From positions 1 through 64,000 of the forward strand of contig NZ_WCHR01000016.1 in the NCBI RefSeq assembly GCF_008973825.1: 64,000 nucleotides of DNA, read 5' to 3'. The notes under the pieces were generated by a model. The model was not told the DNA's origin and did no database searches. It was given only the letters and a program-made list of their open reading frames with translations. The stretch's first letter is position 1. Each line of letters begins with the position of its first letter. Source of the DNA: Gemmobacter serpentinus. GTDB taxonomy: Bacteria > Pseudomonadota > Alphaproteobacteria > Rhodobacterales > Rhodobacteraceae. The position numbers were made by a program, and so were the translations under genes. Positions 1 to 9,345 of the stretch are shown piece after piece.

Positions 1-125
1 GATGATAGATCGTGTCACGCGACGTCCCCCCATACCAGTGCTGCGACCGGAGCGGACGGGGCCAGGGAGCGGGGGTGAAGGACATCTGTGCCTCGGGAGG
101 TAAGGGTAGGTTCCGGCCAAGCGGG

Positions 126-153
126 GGCCGGGGCGGCAGCCACCGCCCCGGCC
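126..153 (-). terminator. GC-rich hairpin after gguB (possible transcript end)
   Basis: An 11-bp perfect inverted repeat (GGCCGGGGCGG, 6-nt loop, CCGCCCCGGCC) sits 6 bases beyond the gguB stop codon. No T-run follows on the minus strand, so it may protect the mRNA 3' end or act with Rho rather than being a classical intrinsic terminator. I saw no gene in bases 1-159. Confidence 0.35.
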
Positions 154-159
154 GCGTGC

Positions 160-1338
160 TCAGCCCTGCTTTTGCTTGTTGTAGACGTCGAAGAACACGG
201 CCGCGAGCAGCACCAGCCCCTTGATGACCTGCTGGTAATCGATGCCGATGCCCATGATCGACATGCCGTTGTTCATCACGCCCATGATGAAGGCACCGAC
301 CACCGCGCCGATGATCTTGCCGGACCCGCCTGACATCGAGGCCCCCCCGATGAAGACGGCGGCGATCACGTCCAGCTCCACCCCGAAACCGGCTTTCGGC
401 GTGGCGGTGTTCAGGCGCGCCGCGAAGACCAGCCCGCCAAGGGCCGCCAGAAAGCCCATATTCATGAAGGTGAAAAAGGCCAGCCGTTCGGTCTTGATGC
501 CCGACAGTTTCGCAGCCTTCTCATTGCCGCCAATGGCATAGACGCGGCGGCCCAGCGTGGTGCGTTCGGTGATGAAGGCATAGACCACGGTCAGCGCCAC
601 CATCGAAATCAGCACATTGGGCAGGCCACGGAAGCCCGACAGCTTCCAGATCACGAACATGAGGCCCGCCGAGACGATGGCATTGCGCAGCACGAAAAAC
701 GCGGTCGGCTCATCCTCGATGCCGTAGCGGGCATTGCGGGCGCGGGTTTGCAGCCCCATCCAGATCAGCACGGCCACGGCAATGACACCCGCCGCAAGCG
801 CCGTGACATTGGGTTTGCCGACCCCGAACAGATCGGGGATGAAGCCGTTCGACAGCGCCTGAAAGCTTTTGGGGAAGGGGCCGATGGATTGCCCCGCCAG
901 CAGCCAGAGCGACAGCCCCCGGAAGACCAGCATTCCCGCCAGCGTCACGATGAAGGACGGGATGCGCCAGAAGGCCACGAAATAGCCCTGCGCCGCGCCG
1001 ATCAGCGCGCCCACGGCCAGACAGATCGGGATGACGATCCAGACCGGCATGTTCCAGCTGACCATCATCACCGCCGCCAGCGCGCCGACAAAGCCCATGA
1101 CCGACCCGACCGAGAGGTCGATATGGCCCGCCACGATCACCATCAACATGCCAAGCGCCATGATGATGATATAGCTGTTCTGCAGGAACAGGTTGGTGAT
1201 GTTCACGGGCTTCAGCAACGTGCCATCCGTCACGACCTGAAAGAAGACCATGATGGCGATCAGGGCAAACAGCAGCCCGTATTCGCGCAGATGCTTTACC
1301 AGATAGGCGCCGATGCCGTCCTTGGCTGATTGGTTCAT
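160..1338 (-). CDS. gguB: Sugar ABC transporter permease, GguB/XylH family
   Basis: A 392-aa, very hydrophobic inner-membrane protein of the branched-chain/monosaccharide permease family (GguB, XylH, MmsB). It would form the channel of a sugar importer with the GguA-like ATPase just upstream. About ten membrane segments can be read. The stretch with GHIDLSVGSV near residues 70-80 and the repeated Gly-rich segments near the C terminus (IGGASMSGGSG) are typical of the family. The start follows the gguA stop by 13 bases, so the genes are co-transcribed as chvE-gguA-gguB. In Agrobacterium such systems carry several aldoses; the substrate here is inferred only from the family. Confidence 0.9.
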   Translation of the reverse strand: MNQSAKDGIGAYLVKHLREYGLLFALIAIMVFFQVVTDGTLLKPVNITNLFLQNSYIIIMALGMLMVIVAGHIDLSVGSVMGFVGALAAVMMVSWNMPVWIVIPICLAVGALIGAAQGYFVAFWRIPSFIVTLAGMLVFRGLSLWLLAGQSIGPFPKSFQALSNGFIPDLFGVGKPNVTALAAGVIAVAVLIWMGLQTRARNARYGIEDEPTAFFVLRNAIVSAGLMFVIWKLSGFRGLPNVLISMVALTVVYAFITERTTLGRRVYAIGGNEKAAKLSGIKTERLAFFTFMNMGFLAALGGLVFAARLNTATPKAGFGVELDVIAAVFIGGASMSGGSGKIIGAVVGAFIMGVMNNGMSIMGIGIDYQQVIKGLVLLAAVFFDVYNKQKQG

Positions 1339-1351
1339 CGCTTGGCCCCCC

Positions 1352-2872
1352 TTATTCGGTCACGATGAGCGACATGATGCGCTCTTGCGAGGCGTCAGCG
1401 GCGGCAAGCTCGCCCACGAAAGCCCCTTCATTCATCACATAGATCCGGTCGCACATGCCCAGAAGCTCCGGCATTTCCGACGAGATCATCACCACCGCCT
1501 TGCCCTGTGCGGACAGTTCGTTGATGATCCCGTAAATCTCGTATTTCGCGCCGACATCGATGCCGCGCGTCGGTTCATCGAGGATCAGCACCTCGGGTTC
1601 GGTGAACAGCCATTTCGACAGCACCACCTTTTGCTGGTTGCCGCCCGACAGGTTGCCGACCTTCTGGAATACGCTTGGCGTGCGGATGCGCATCGCGGCG
1701 CGGTATTTCTCGGCCACGGCCGTTTCCCGATTCTCGTCGATCACGCCACGCGCCGAAACGCCGGCAAGATTCGCAAGGCTGGTGTTCTTGCGGATATTCT
1801 CATCCAGGATCAGCCCCAGCGATTTGCGATCCTCGGTCACATAGGCAAGGCCCGCATCAATCGCCCGGCTGACGGTGGAGGTATCCACGCGCTTGCCACC
1901 CATCTTCACCTCGCCAGAGATGGCGCGGCCATAGCTGCGCCCGAAGATCGACATGGCAAGCTCGGTCCGGCCAGACCCCATCAGGCCCGCGATCCCCACC
2001 ACCTCGCCCGCGCGGACATTCATCGCGATATTGCGGATGATCTGCCGGTCCGCGTGTTCGGGGTGCCAGACATTCCAGTTCGCGACCTCGAACACCACAT
2101 CGCCGGCCCGGCGTTCCCGTTCAGGATAGCGGTTCGCCATATCGCGCCCCACCATGTCGCGCACGATGCGGTCTTCGGTGATCTGTTCGGCATGGGCATC
2201 CAGCGTGGAGACGGTGGTGCCATCGCGGATCACCGTCACGCTATCGGCCACGCGCCGCACCTCGTTCAACTTGTGACTGATGATGATCGAGGTCACGCCC
2301 TGCGCCTTCAGCTCCAGCAGCAGATCCAGCAGGGCCTGGCTGTCGCTTTCCGACAGGGCGGCGGTGGGTTCATCCAGGATCAGCAGGCGCACATCCTTGG
2401 CCAAGGCCTTGGCGATCTCGACCAACTGCTGCTTGCCAACCCCCAGCTTGCCAACCTGCACGCCCGGTGCTTCGCTCAGGCCCACCTTTTTCAGCAGGGC
2501 CTCGGTCTGGCGAAAGGTCTCAGGCCAGTTGATGACACCGCTTTGCGCGCGTTCATTGCCGAGAAACAGGTTCTCCGCAATCGACAGAAGCGGCACCAGC
2601 GCCAGCTCCTGGTGAATGATGATGATGCCGCGATCCTCGCTGTCGCGGATGCCGCGAAACTGCGCCACTGCGCCGTCATACAGGATATCGCCCTCATAGC
2701 TGCCCGCCGGATAGACGCCCGACAGCACCTTCATCAAGGTGGATTTTCCGGCCCCGTTCTCGCCGCAGATCGCGTGGATCTCGCCCTTGCGGACCACGAG
2801 GTTCACCTGATCCAGCGCCTTGACGCCCGGAAAGGTCTTGGTGATGGCGCGCATCTCCAGCAGCGCTGACAT
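1352..2872 (-). CDS. gguA: Sugar ABC transporter ATP-binding protein, GguA/XylG family
   Basis: A 506-aa double-cassette ATPase that would energise the monosaccharide importer. The N-terminal cassette has Walker [10 protein letters not shown] near residue 38 and Walker [12 protein letters not shown] near residue 165. The second cassette has a degenerate Walker A ([10 protein letters not shown]) but an intact signature (LSGGNQQKV) and a second LILDEPTRG. This asymmetry is normal for carbohydrate-uptake class 2 ATPases. A GGAGG ribosome-binding site lies 6 bases before the ATG. It lies between the chvE-like and gguB-like genes. Confidence 0.93.
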   Translation of the reverse strand: MSALLEMRAITKTFPGVKALDQVNLVVRKGEIHAICGENGAGKSTLMKVLSGVYPAGSYEGDILYDGAVAQFRGIRDSEDRGIIIIHQELALVPLLSIAENLFLGNERAQSGVINWPETFRQTEALLKKVGLSEAPGVQVGKLGVGKQQLVEIAKALAKDVRLLILDEPTAALSESDSQALLDLLLELKAQGVTSIIISHKLNEVRRVADSVTVIRDGTTVSTLDAHAEQITEDRIVRDMVGRDMANRYPERERRAGDVVFEVANWNVWHPEHADRQIIRNIAMNVRAGEVVGIAGLMGSGRTELAMSIFGRSYGRAISGEVKMGGKRVDTSTVSRAIDAGLAYVTEDRKSLGLILDENIRKNTSLANLAGVSARGVIDENRETAVAEKYRAAMRIRTPSVFQKVGNLSGGNQQKVVLSKWLFTEPEVLILDEPTRGIDVGAKYEIYGIINELSAQGKAVVMISSEMPELLGMCDRIYVMNEGAFVGELAAADASQERIMSLIVTE

Positions 2873-2901
2873 GGCTGGCCTCCAAACTGGCGGTAAGGGG
2901 A

Positions 2902-2929
2902 GGCCGCCCCCCGGCAGGGGGAGGCGGCC
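2902..2929 (-). other. GC hairpin between chvE and gguA
   Basis: A strong imperfect inverted repeat (GGCCGCC..., GGCA loop, ...GGCGGCC) lies in the short gap after the chvE stop codon. Such hairpins often keep the mRNA of the abundant binding protein stable while lowering expression of the downstream ATPase and permease. The hairpin is visible in the sequence; the role is inference. Confidence 0.5.
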
Positions 2930-2953
2930 AAAAGCATCCGGGAGGAGGATGCC

Positions 2954-4009
2954 TTACTGGATCTGATCCTTGGTGTAATAGCCCGAACCGATCAGCACAG
3001 CTTCCCAGTTCGAGGCGTCCACGCTGACCGGCTCCAGCAGGTAGGAGGGCACAACTTTCACGCCATTGTTGTAGGTCGTGGTGTCATTGATCTGCGGCTC
3101 GGTGCCTTTCAGCACGGCGTCGACCATCCCCACGGTGACCTTGGCCAGTTCGCGGGTGTCCTTGAACACGGTCGAATATTGCTCGCCCGCAAGGATCGAC
3201 TTGACCGACTGCACTTCGGCATCTTGGCCCGACACGATCGGCATCAACAGATCGCCCGAACCATAGCCCACACCCTTGAGCGAGGACAGGATCCCGATCG
3301 ACAGACCATCATAGGGCGACAGCACGCCATTCACATGTTTTTCGGTGTAATTCGCCGAAAGCAGGTTATCCATGCGGGCCTGCGCCACAGCGCCATCCCA
3401 ACGCAGGGTGCCGACCTTGTCCATGCCGGTCTGGCCCGAACCGATGACGATGGAGCCATCATCGATCAGCGGCTGCAGCACCGACATTGCGCCATCATAG
3501 AAGAAATAGGCGTTGTTGTCGTCCGGGCTGCCGCCGAACAGTTCGACATTCCACGGTTTCACATCGGGGAAACGCGCTTTCAGCCCGTCGACCACGCTGG
3601 TCGCCTGCTGCACACCGACCTTGAAGTTATCGAAGGTGGCGTAATAGTCGACATTGGCGCTGTCGCGGATCAGACGGTCATAGGCGATGACCTTGATGTC
3701 GGCGGCGGCGGCATTTTCCAGCGCGTTGGACAGGGTGGTGCCGTCAATCGCGGCGATCACCAGCACATCCACGCCCTTGGTGATCATGTTCTCGATCTGG
3801 GCCAGCTGGTTCGGGATATCGTCTTCGGCATATTGCAGGTCGGTCTCGTAACCGGCCGCCTGGAATTCCTTGACCATCGAATCCCCGTCGGAGATCCAGC
3901 GCGCCGAGGATTTGGTCGGCATCGAGATGCCGACGGTTTCGGCGGCAGCCCCATAGGCCACGAAAGAGGCGCACATCGCCAGCGCGACGGCGACGGATTT
4001 CAGTTTCAT
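2954..4009 (-). CDS. chvE: Periplasmic sugar-binding protein, ChvE family
   Basis: A 351-aa periplasmic solute-binding protein (type-I fold) that would deliver sugars to the GguAB-like membrane complex. The start used is the Met of MKLKSV, which follows GGGAGAGAC by a few bases and begins a clean signal peptide (cleavage likely after YGAAA). The earlier in-frame Met adds 21 residues with no export signal and is unlikely. Family features include [16 protein letters not shown] at the mature N terminus, the SGQDAEVQ segment and repeated LxIGI strands. In Agrobacterium ChvE binds aldoses and also signals to VirA; no VirA is seen here, so only transport is claimed. Confidence 0.92.
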   Translation of the reverse strand: MKLKSVAVALAMCASFVAYGAAAETVGISMPTKSSARWISDGDSMVKEFQAAGYETDLQYAEDDIPNQLAQIENMITKGVDVLVIAAIDGTTLSNALENAAAADIKVIAYDRLIRDSANVDYYATFDNFKVGVQQATSVVDGLKARFPDVKPWNVELFGGSPDDNNAYFFYDGAMSVLQPLIDDGSIVIGSGQTGMDKVGTLRWDGAVAQARMDNLLSANYTEKHVNGVLSPYDGLSIGILSSLKGVGYGSGDLLMPIVSGQDAEVQSVKSILAGEQYSTVFKDTRELAKVTVGMVDAVLKGTEPQINDTTTYNNGVKVVPSYLLEPVSVDASNWEAVLIGSGYYTKDQIQ

Positions 4010-4125
4010 GTTGTCTCTCCCTGACATGAGGCCCCCTCCGGTGCCCCGTCCTCCCTCGACCAGCGCGATCATGTCGACTCGGCTGACCTTGATCTTCTTC
4101 TAATTTGCATGTCCATGTCCGTAAA

Positions 4126-4142
4126 ATTACTTTATATGTAAT
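4126..4142. promoter_or_regulatory. LysR-type operator candidate between chvE and gbpR
   Basis: ATTAC-N7-GTAAT is a perfect 5-bp inverted repeat of the T-N11-A type used by LysR regulators. It sits in the AT-rich divergent promoter region, 24 bases before the gbpR start and 117 bases before the chvE start. Control of both genes by GbpR is inferred from the arrangement. Confidence 0.5.
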
Positions 4143-4165
4143 CCATATATCAACAATGGTATGTC

Positions 4166-5095
4166 ATGATCCTGACGCTCAAACCCGCGCAGCTTCGACT
4201 GATCGTTGAAATCGCCGAACACCGGCAGTTGCAGATGGCCGCCGATGCGGTGGCGATGACCCAGCCCGCCGCCTCGCGCATGTTGGCCGAGATCGAGCGG
4301 ATGGCGGGTGCGATGCTGTTCATCCGCCGCCCCAAGGGGATGGATGCGACCGAAGCCGGGCTGGTGGTGATCCGCCGCGCCCGCGCCATCCTGCGCGAAA
4401 TGCGCAGCATGGCCGCCGAGGTGCAAGCCCTGGCCGAAGGATCTGGTGGCACGGTGCGGGTGGGCGCGGTAACCGGCCCGGCGGTGGGTCTGCTGGTGCC
4501 CGCAATCCATACGCTGAAACGCGCGGCCCCCGAATCCAAGGTCACGGTCGATGTTGCTCCATCGCGCGAATTGCTGCGGCAACTTGCGGCGGGCGAAACC
4601 GATTTTGTTCTGGGCCGGATGCTGCCCGAATTTGACAGCCGCCAGTTCGACGTGCATCCGATGCGCGACGAGAAACTGGCGCTGCTGGTGCGGCAGGAGC
4701 ATCCTCTGGCACGATCCGCCTCGATCACGTTGACCCAACTGGCCGATTACGAATGGATCATGCAGGAACGCGGTGCCCCGATCCGCGAGGCGACGCTGGA
4801 GGCCTTTGCCGATATCGGCCTGAGTGAGCCGCGCAACATCGTCAACAGCCCGTCGCTGCTGTTCATGATCGCCTATCTGTCGCAGACCAACGCCATCGCT
4901 GCCATGTCGGAAGAGGTGGCGCAACTGCTGACAGAGGCCCCGGTCAGCGCCCGGATGGTGGCGCTGCCGATGCCACGCGAGATCCGCGTGTCGCCCTATT
5001 ACCTGCTCAGCCTGAAACGCAGGCCGCTCTCGCCGGTCGCGATCCATCTGCGCGATCTGGTGGTGGCCGAGGCTGCGGCGCAATGGCCGCTTTAG
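4166..5095 (+). CDS. gbpR: LysR-family regulator, GbpR-like
   Basis: A 309-aa LysR-type transcription factor. An N-terminal winged helix-turn-helix spans about residues 5-65 (QLQMAADAVAMTQPAASRMLAEIE), followed by a type-2 periplasmic-binding-like effector domain from about residue 90. It is divergent from the chvE-like gene, the same arrangement as gbpR-chvE in Agrobacterium, where GbpR controls the sugar-binding protein in response to sugars. No clear Shine-Dalgarno is seen before the ATG. The 3' end faces the tonB gene across a 44-base gap. The name rests on family resemblance plus context. Confidence 0.8.
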   Translation: MILTLKPAQLRLIVEIAEHRQLQMAADAVAMTQPAASRMLAEIERMAGAMLFIRRPKGMDATEAGLVVIRRARAILREMRSMAAEVQALAEGSGGTVRVGAVTGPAVGLLVPAIHTLKRAAPESKVTVDVAPSRELLRQLAAGETDFVLGRMLPEFDSRQFDVHPMRDEKLALLVRQEHPLARSASITLTQLADYEWIMQERGAPIREATLEAFADIGLSEPRNIVNSPSLLFMIAYLSQTNAIAAMSEEVAQLLTEAPVSARMVALPMPREIRVSPYYLLSLKRRPLSPVAIHLRDLVVAEAAAQWPL

Positions 5096-5139
5096 GGCCA
5101 TCGCATCCCAGACAGGTTTGACCGGCAGACAGGCCTGGC

Positions 5140-5985
5140 TTACTGCACCGTCACCGGCAGTTTCAGCCGGTCACCCTTGCCATCCGGCGGGGCCGCGACC
5201 GATCCCAAACGACGCGCCTGCGCCAGCACCGCATTGTCGATCTTGGTATTGCCGCTTGATCCCGCCAAAGTGATGCCGGTGATCGCACCCGATCCGTTCA
5301 CCGTCACAAGCAGGGACAGGGTGAGGCCCTTCGCGCCAAAACTTTTCTTCTTCAGCTGGCGCGCCAGCTGACCCTGCACCCGGGCGTGCCATTTGGCCCG
5401 CTGCGAGGCCGTTGCCGCCCCTTTGGGTGCCTGTGACCCGGCACGACCAGCCTGGCTTTCCTGCGGCTTGGCCTGCGGTTCCGGCTTGGTCTCGGCCTTG
5501 CGGACGGGCTTGGGCTTTTTCTGCGGCTTCGGCTTGGGTTCCGGTTTCGGTTCGGGCTTGGGCTCCGGCTTCACCTCGGCCTTCTGCACCGGCGGCGGCT
5601 CCGGTGCGACCTGCGGCAGCGCGTCGGCCACCTCGGGCTTGGGCGGCTCGGGCGCGACCTCCGGCTCGGGCGGGGTATCCTGGGTCATCTCCGGAGGGGT
5701 GTCCTCCACCACCGGCTCGGGCTCCAGCTCATCGGGCAGATCGGTCGCCGCCTCGGGCTGCGGAACCTCGGGGATCTCGGCCAGTGCCTCCACCGGGGGC
5801 AAACTGTCCAGTTCCACCAGAACCGCGTTTTCAAGCGCATTGTCCTTGCCCGCTGTCAGGTCCAGCCAGGTGGCCAGCGCCGCTGTGGCCAGCACTGCCA
5901 AGGCGACGACCGAGGCCGAAACCAGCCAGAACAACGTTTCGGCCTTGCGGCGACCACGGACGAGGTATTCGCTCCAATCCGTCAC
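5140..5985 (-). CDS. tonB: TonB energy transducer
   Basis: A 281-aa TonB-family protein that would carry proton-motive energy from ExbBD to outer-membrane receptors. One membrane anchor lies at about residues 17-42. A long periplasmic linker rich in Glu-Pro and then Lys-Pro repeats follows (about residues 75-170). The C-terminal TonB fold (about 200-281) contains LTLSLLVTVNGSGAI and ends in LKLPVTVQ. The start overlaps the exbD stop by 4 bases (ATGA). It is the last gene of the heme operon, so it probably serves heme uptake and perhaps the siderophore receptor at 17.6 kb as well. Confidence 0.9.
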   Translation of the reverse strand: MTDWSEYLVRGRRKAETLFWLVSASVVALAVLATAALATWLDLTAGKDNALENAVLVELDSLPPVEALAEIPEVPQPEAATDLPDELEPEPVVEDTPPEMTQDTPPEPEVAPEPPKPEVADALPQVAPEPPPVQKAEVKPEPKPEPKPEPKPKPQKKPKPVRKAETKPEPQAKPQESQAGRAGSQAPKGAATASQRAKWHARVQGQLARQLKKKSFGAKGLTLSLLVTVNGSGAITGITLAGSSGNTKIDNAVLAQARRLGSVAAPPDGKGDRLKLPVTVQ

Positions 5986-6398
5986 GGTGACGCCTCCTCA
6001 GCCATGAGCGCAACCTGACGAAAGCCACCATCGCGCAACAGCGTCATCACAGCCATCAGATCCCCGTAGGAGACCGCCTTGTCGGCGCGCAGATAGATAC
6101 GGGTTTCGGGCTTGCCACCTGCTGCCGTCATCAATTGCGCCGCCAGCGCCTCGCGCGGGATCGGGGCATTGCCCAGATTGACCGTCAGATCCTCCTGCAG
6201 CGTCACGATCAACGGCTCGTCCGGGCGCTCTGCCGGGGGCACCCCGGCCTGCGGCAGATTCACCGGCACATCGACCGTCGACAGCGGTGCCGCCACCATG
6301 AAAATGATCAGCAGCACCAACATCACATCGATGAAGGGCGTCACATTGATCTCGTGCGCCTCTTCCAGATCGTCATTCTCGCGAATACCGCCGGCCAT
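5982..6398 (-). CDS. exbD: Biopolymer transport protein ExbD
   Basis: A 138-aa ExbD/TolR-family protein. It has a short cytoplasmic N terminus, one membrane helix at about residues 22-43 (INVTPFIDVMLVLLIIFMV) with the conserved Asp of the proton path (D24 in the PFIDVML motif), and a periplasmic domain. It lies 3 bases after exbB and overlaps tonB, so the three would be made together as the TonB motor. Confidence 0.94.
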   Translation of the reverse strand: MAGGIRENDDLEEAHEINVTPFIDVMLVLLIIFMVAAPLSTVDVPVNLPQAGVPPAERPDEPLIVTLQEDLTVNLGNAPIPREALAAQLMTAAGGKPETRIYLRADKAVSYGDLMAVMTLLRDGGFRQVALMAEEASP

Positions 6399-6401
6399 GG
6401 A

Positions 6402-7481
6402 TCATACCTTCCGATAGTCGAGATCGCGGCTCAGATGCCGCAGCACCGTGGCACCCGCATCGCCCAAGGCCTGACGATAGCCCGCGATGGAGCGCGCAAA
6501 GAAGTTGTAGATCACCACTGCCGGAATGGCCGCGATCAAACCGATGGCGGTGGCCAGCAGCGCCTCGGCGATCCCGGGGGCCACGACGGCCAGGTTGGTG
6601 GTCTTGGTTTCGGCGATCCCGATGAACGAGTTCATGATCCCCCAGACCGTGCCGAACAGCCCGACAAAGGGCGCGGTGGAGCCGATCGTGGCCAGAAGGC
6701 CGGTGCCGCGACGGATACTGGCGGTCGATTGCGCCTCAAGCCGTTCCACCAGTGAGGTGGCACGTTCCTTCACACCCGCATTGCCTGCCGCATCCAGCGC
6801 TGCGGCGGAGCGGCTCAGCTCATCCGCCACGGCGCGCGCCATGACCGAAACCGGATCGCGACGGCCCGACAGGCTTTGGGCGGCGGCGGCAAGGCTTGCA
6901 TCGCCATGCAGCACACGGTGGCTATGGCGCAGGGCACGCTTGGCAAAGAAGATTTCGACCGTCTTGTAAAGCCAGACCGTCCAGGTCACGAAACAGGCCC
7001 AAAGCAGCGACAGCATGACCGCCTTCACCACCCAATGCGCCTGTTCATACATGCCCATCGGGGTCAGGTCATGGGCGACAAGGCCCGCAGCGGGGGCCGC
7101 AGGCGTGGCAACCTCTGGTGTCGCGGTGGTCATGCCCGGGGTCACAGTGGTTGCCGCCTGCGCGGAGGCCGCGCCGCCGGGTTGGGCTGCGTCAGCCAGC
7201 GCGACACCCGGCTGTGCCAACGGGCTTGCGCCCGTGGCTGTGCCGGTGTCTGCGGGTTGTGCGGTGGCCTCACCCTGCCCCGGCAGGCGCACCGGCGCAT
7301 CCTCGGACACCGGGGCCACAGGTGCAGCCGGGGTCGCCAGCGCGGGGGCGGTTTCGGGGACCGCAGGGGCCGCCAGTGCCGGGGCCTCGGTCACGGGGGC
7401 CGCAGGCGGTTGGTCCTGCGCCATGAGCGGCAGCGGCAGGACAAGGGTGGCAAGGATCAGGGCAGGCAGGCGCATGGGCAA
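6402..7481 (-). CDS. exbB: TonB-system motor protein ExbB with periplasmic N-terminal extension
   Basis: A 359-aa MotA/TolQ/ExbB-family proton channel. It begins with a signal peptide ([22 protein letters not shown]), then an Ala/Pro/Val-rich low-complexity periplasmic stretch of about 130 residues. The three-helix ExbB core runs from about residue 140 to 350 (helices near 150-170, 260-285 and 305-330). The long exported extension is seen in many proteobacterial ExbB proteins of iron operons. The gene follows hmuV by 18 bases and precedes exbD by 3 bases. Confidence 0.92.
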   Translation of the reverse strand: MPMRLPALILATLVLPLPLMAQDQPPAAPVTEAPALAAPAVPETAPALATPAAPVAPVSEDAPVRLPGQGEATAQPADTGTATGASPLAQPGVALADAAQPGGAASAQAATTVTPGMTTATPEVATPAAPAAGLVAHDLTPMGMYEQAHWVVKAVMLSLLWACFVTWTVWLYKTVEIFFAKRALRHSHRVLHGDASLAAAAQSLSGRRDPVSVMARAVADELSRSAAALDAAGNAGVKERATSLVERLEAQSTASIRRGTGLLATIGSTAPFVGLFGTVWGIMNSFIGIAETKTTNLAVVAPGIAEALLATAIGLIAAIPAVVIYNFFARSIAGYRQALGDAGATVLRHLSRDLDYRKV

Positions 7482-7499
7482 ACTCGGATCGTCAAGGGT

Positions 7500-8279
7500 T
7501 CAGACTGGCAGAAGGCCAGCCATCTGGGGCAGGAACCAGCGGCCATTTTCGGGCGCGCGGTTCAATCGGATCGGACAGCGATAGGCTGAGCTCAAGGCAT
7601 CATCAGTCAACACGGTTTCGGTCGGACCTTGCCCGACCAGCCGCCCCCCAGCCATCAGTGCGGTGGAGGCGGCGAATTGGGCCGTCAGGTTCAGGTCATG
7701 CATGACGGCAATCACGCCGCCGCCCTGACGGGCAAAATCGTGGACCAGCTGCATCACCTGCAACTGATGCCCGATATCGAGGGCCGCCACGGGTTCATCC
7801 AGAAACAGCCAGCGTGGCCCATCAGGGCCGGTCGCAGCCCCCAATTGCACCAGCACGCGGGCCAGATGGACACGCGCCTGCTCGCCCCCCGACAATTCAG
7901 GGAACAGTCGCGCCTCATAGCCCGCAAGGCCCACCCGCGCCAAGGCCGCGCGCGGATCGGTCTCGCGCCCGGCGCTTGCGGTCAGGCCAAGGCGCACCAC
8001 CTCCAGCACGGTGAAGGGAAAGCCCACCTGCGTCGCCTGTGCTAGCACGGCGCGCAGCGCGGCCATCTTCCACGGCGGCGTGCCATCGACGGGCTGGCCG
8101 TTCAGCCTGGCCTCACCCGAAAAGTGCAGATCGCCCGACAGCGCGCGCAGCAGCGTGGTCTTGCCGGACCCATTCGGGCCGACAATCGCCGTCACCTCGC
8201 CCGGGCGGGCGGTGAAATCCACACCATGCAGCACGGGGCGGCGCGACAGGCTGACGGATACATTGCGGGCGATCAGCAT
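7500..8279 (-). CDS. hmuV: Heme ABC transporter ATP-binding protein HmuV
   Basis: A 259-aa ABC ATPase that would drive heme across the inner membrane with HmuU. It has Walker A GPNGSGKTTLL near residue 36, signature LSGGEQARVHLARVL, Walker B WLFLDEPVAALD and an H-loop VMHDLNL. The start used (MLIARNVSVSL) is one base after the hmuU stop, which suits the family length. Reading further upstream would only translate hmuU in another frame. Confidence 0.93.
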   Translation of the reverse strand: MLIARNVSVSLSRRPVLHGVDFTARPGEVTAIVGPNGSGKTTLLRALSGDLHFSGEARLNGQPVDGTPPWKMAALRAVLAQATQVGFPFTVLEVVRLGLTASAGRETDPRAALARVGLAGYEARLFPELSGGEQARVHLARVLVQLGAATGPDGPRWLFLDEPVAALDIGHQLQVMQLVHDFARQGGGVIAVMHDLNLTAQFAASTALMAGGRLVGQGPTETVLTDDALSSAYRCPIRLNRAPENGRWFLPQMAGLLPV

Positions 8280-8280
8280 C

Positions 8281-9327
8281 CTATGCCTCCCATCCGGATT
8301 GGCGCAGCAGGATCCACAGGAAGACCGGCGCACCCAGAACGGCGGTGATAATGCCGATGGGCAGCTCTGCCGGGGCCACCAGCAGCCGCGCCAGCGTATC
8401 GGCCCCGACCAGCAGCGCCGCCCCCAGCAGGGCCGCATTGGGCAGCAGGCGAGTATGATCCGGCCCGGTCGACAGGCGCAGCAGATGCGGCACCACGATG
8501 CCGATAAAGCCGATGCCCCCGGCGGCGGCCGTAGCCGCCCCGGTTGCCGCCGCCACCCCAAGGATGGCACGGGTTTTGATCTTCTCCACCGGATGACCGA
8601 TATGTCGCGCCGCCGCCTCGCCCAAGGCCAGCGCATTCAGGCCCCGGCCAAGGCGCGGTGCCAGCAGCAGAACCGGCAGGATGAAGGGCGCGGCCAGCAT
8701 CGCCTTGGCCCAGCTCGCCCCCGCAAGCGACCCCATCGACCAGAAGGTCAGGTCGCGCAATTGCTGGTCATCGGCAACAAAGATCAACACGCCGGTCACC
8801 GCGCCCGCCAAGGCGGCCAGCGCCACACCGGCCAGCAGCAGCGTGGCGACCGATGTGCGCCCGCTGCGCGTGGCAATGCGGTAAAGCAGCAGCACCGAAA
8901 CCCAGCCGCCAGCAAAGGCCGCAATCGGCACCGACCAGGGCGAGACGAAACCGATAATCCCGCCCAGCACGATGGCCAGAACCGCCCCCAGCCCGGCACC
9001 GGCACCCACCCCCACGATACCGGGATCGGCCAGCGGGTTGCGGAACAGCCCCTGCATCAGCGCGCCGGACACCCCAAGCGCCGCCCCGATCATCAAGCCC
9101 AGCACCAGCCGGGGCAGCCGAATTTCCAGCAGGATCAGGCGGTCACGCGCGCTTAACGTCTCGCCGCGCAGCAGGGTGGCGATCACATCATGCAGCGAGA
9201 CCGAGGAGGCCCCCAGATCAAGCGCCGCGACACAGGCAATCAGCACCAGCCCGACCAGAAGCCAGCTGGCCCGCAGCGCACGGGCATTGCGGTCTCCTGC
9301 AACCGGAAGGCTGATCTCTGCCACCAT
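8281..9327 (-). CDS. hmuU: Heme ABC transporter permease HmuU
   Basis: A 348-aa FecCD/BtuC-family permease with about ten membrane helices. Typical segments are LVLGLMIGAALGVSGALMQGLFRNPLADPGIVGVGAGA near residues 75-110 and GFIGIVVPHLLRL near 270. It would form a homodimeric channel with two HmuV subunits. It stops one base before hmuV and starts 18 bases after hmuT. Confidence 0.93.
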   Translation of the reverse strand: MVAEISLPVAGDRNARALRASWLLVGLVLIACVAALDLGASSVSLHDVIATLLRGETLSARDRLILLEIRLPRLVLGLMIGAALGVSGALMQGLFRNPLADPGIVGVGAGAGLGAVLAIVLGGIIGFVSPWSVPIAAFAGGWVSVLLLYRIATRSGRTSVATLLLAGVALAALAGAVTGVLIFVADDQQLRDLTFWSMGSLAGASWAKAMLAAPFILPVLLLAPRLGRGLNALALGEAAARHIGHPVEKIKTRAILGVAAATGAATAAAGGIGFIGIVVPHLLRLSTGPDHTRLLPNAALLGAALLVGADTLARLLVAPAELPIGIITAVLGAPVFLWILLRQSGWEA

Positions 9328-9345
9328 CGCGCCCGGCCTCTCCGA

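Noticed and set aside
5393-6007. A Gly/Ser-rich frame opposite tonB
   Set aside because: It mirrors the Pro/Glu/Lys repeats of TonB on the other strand and has no ribosome site or family match.
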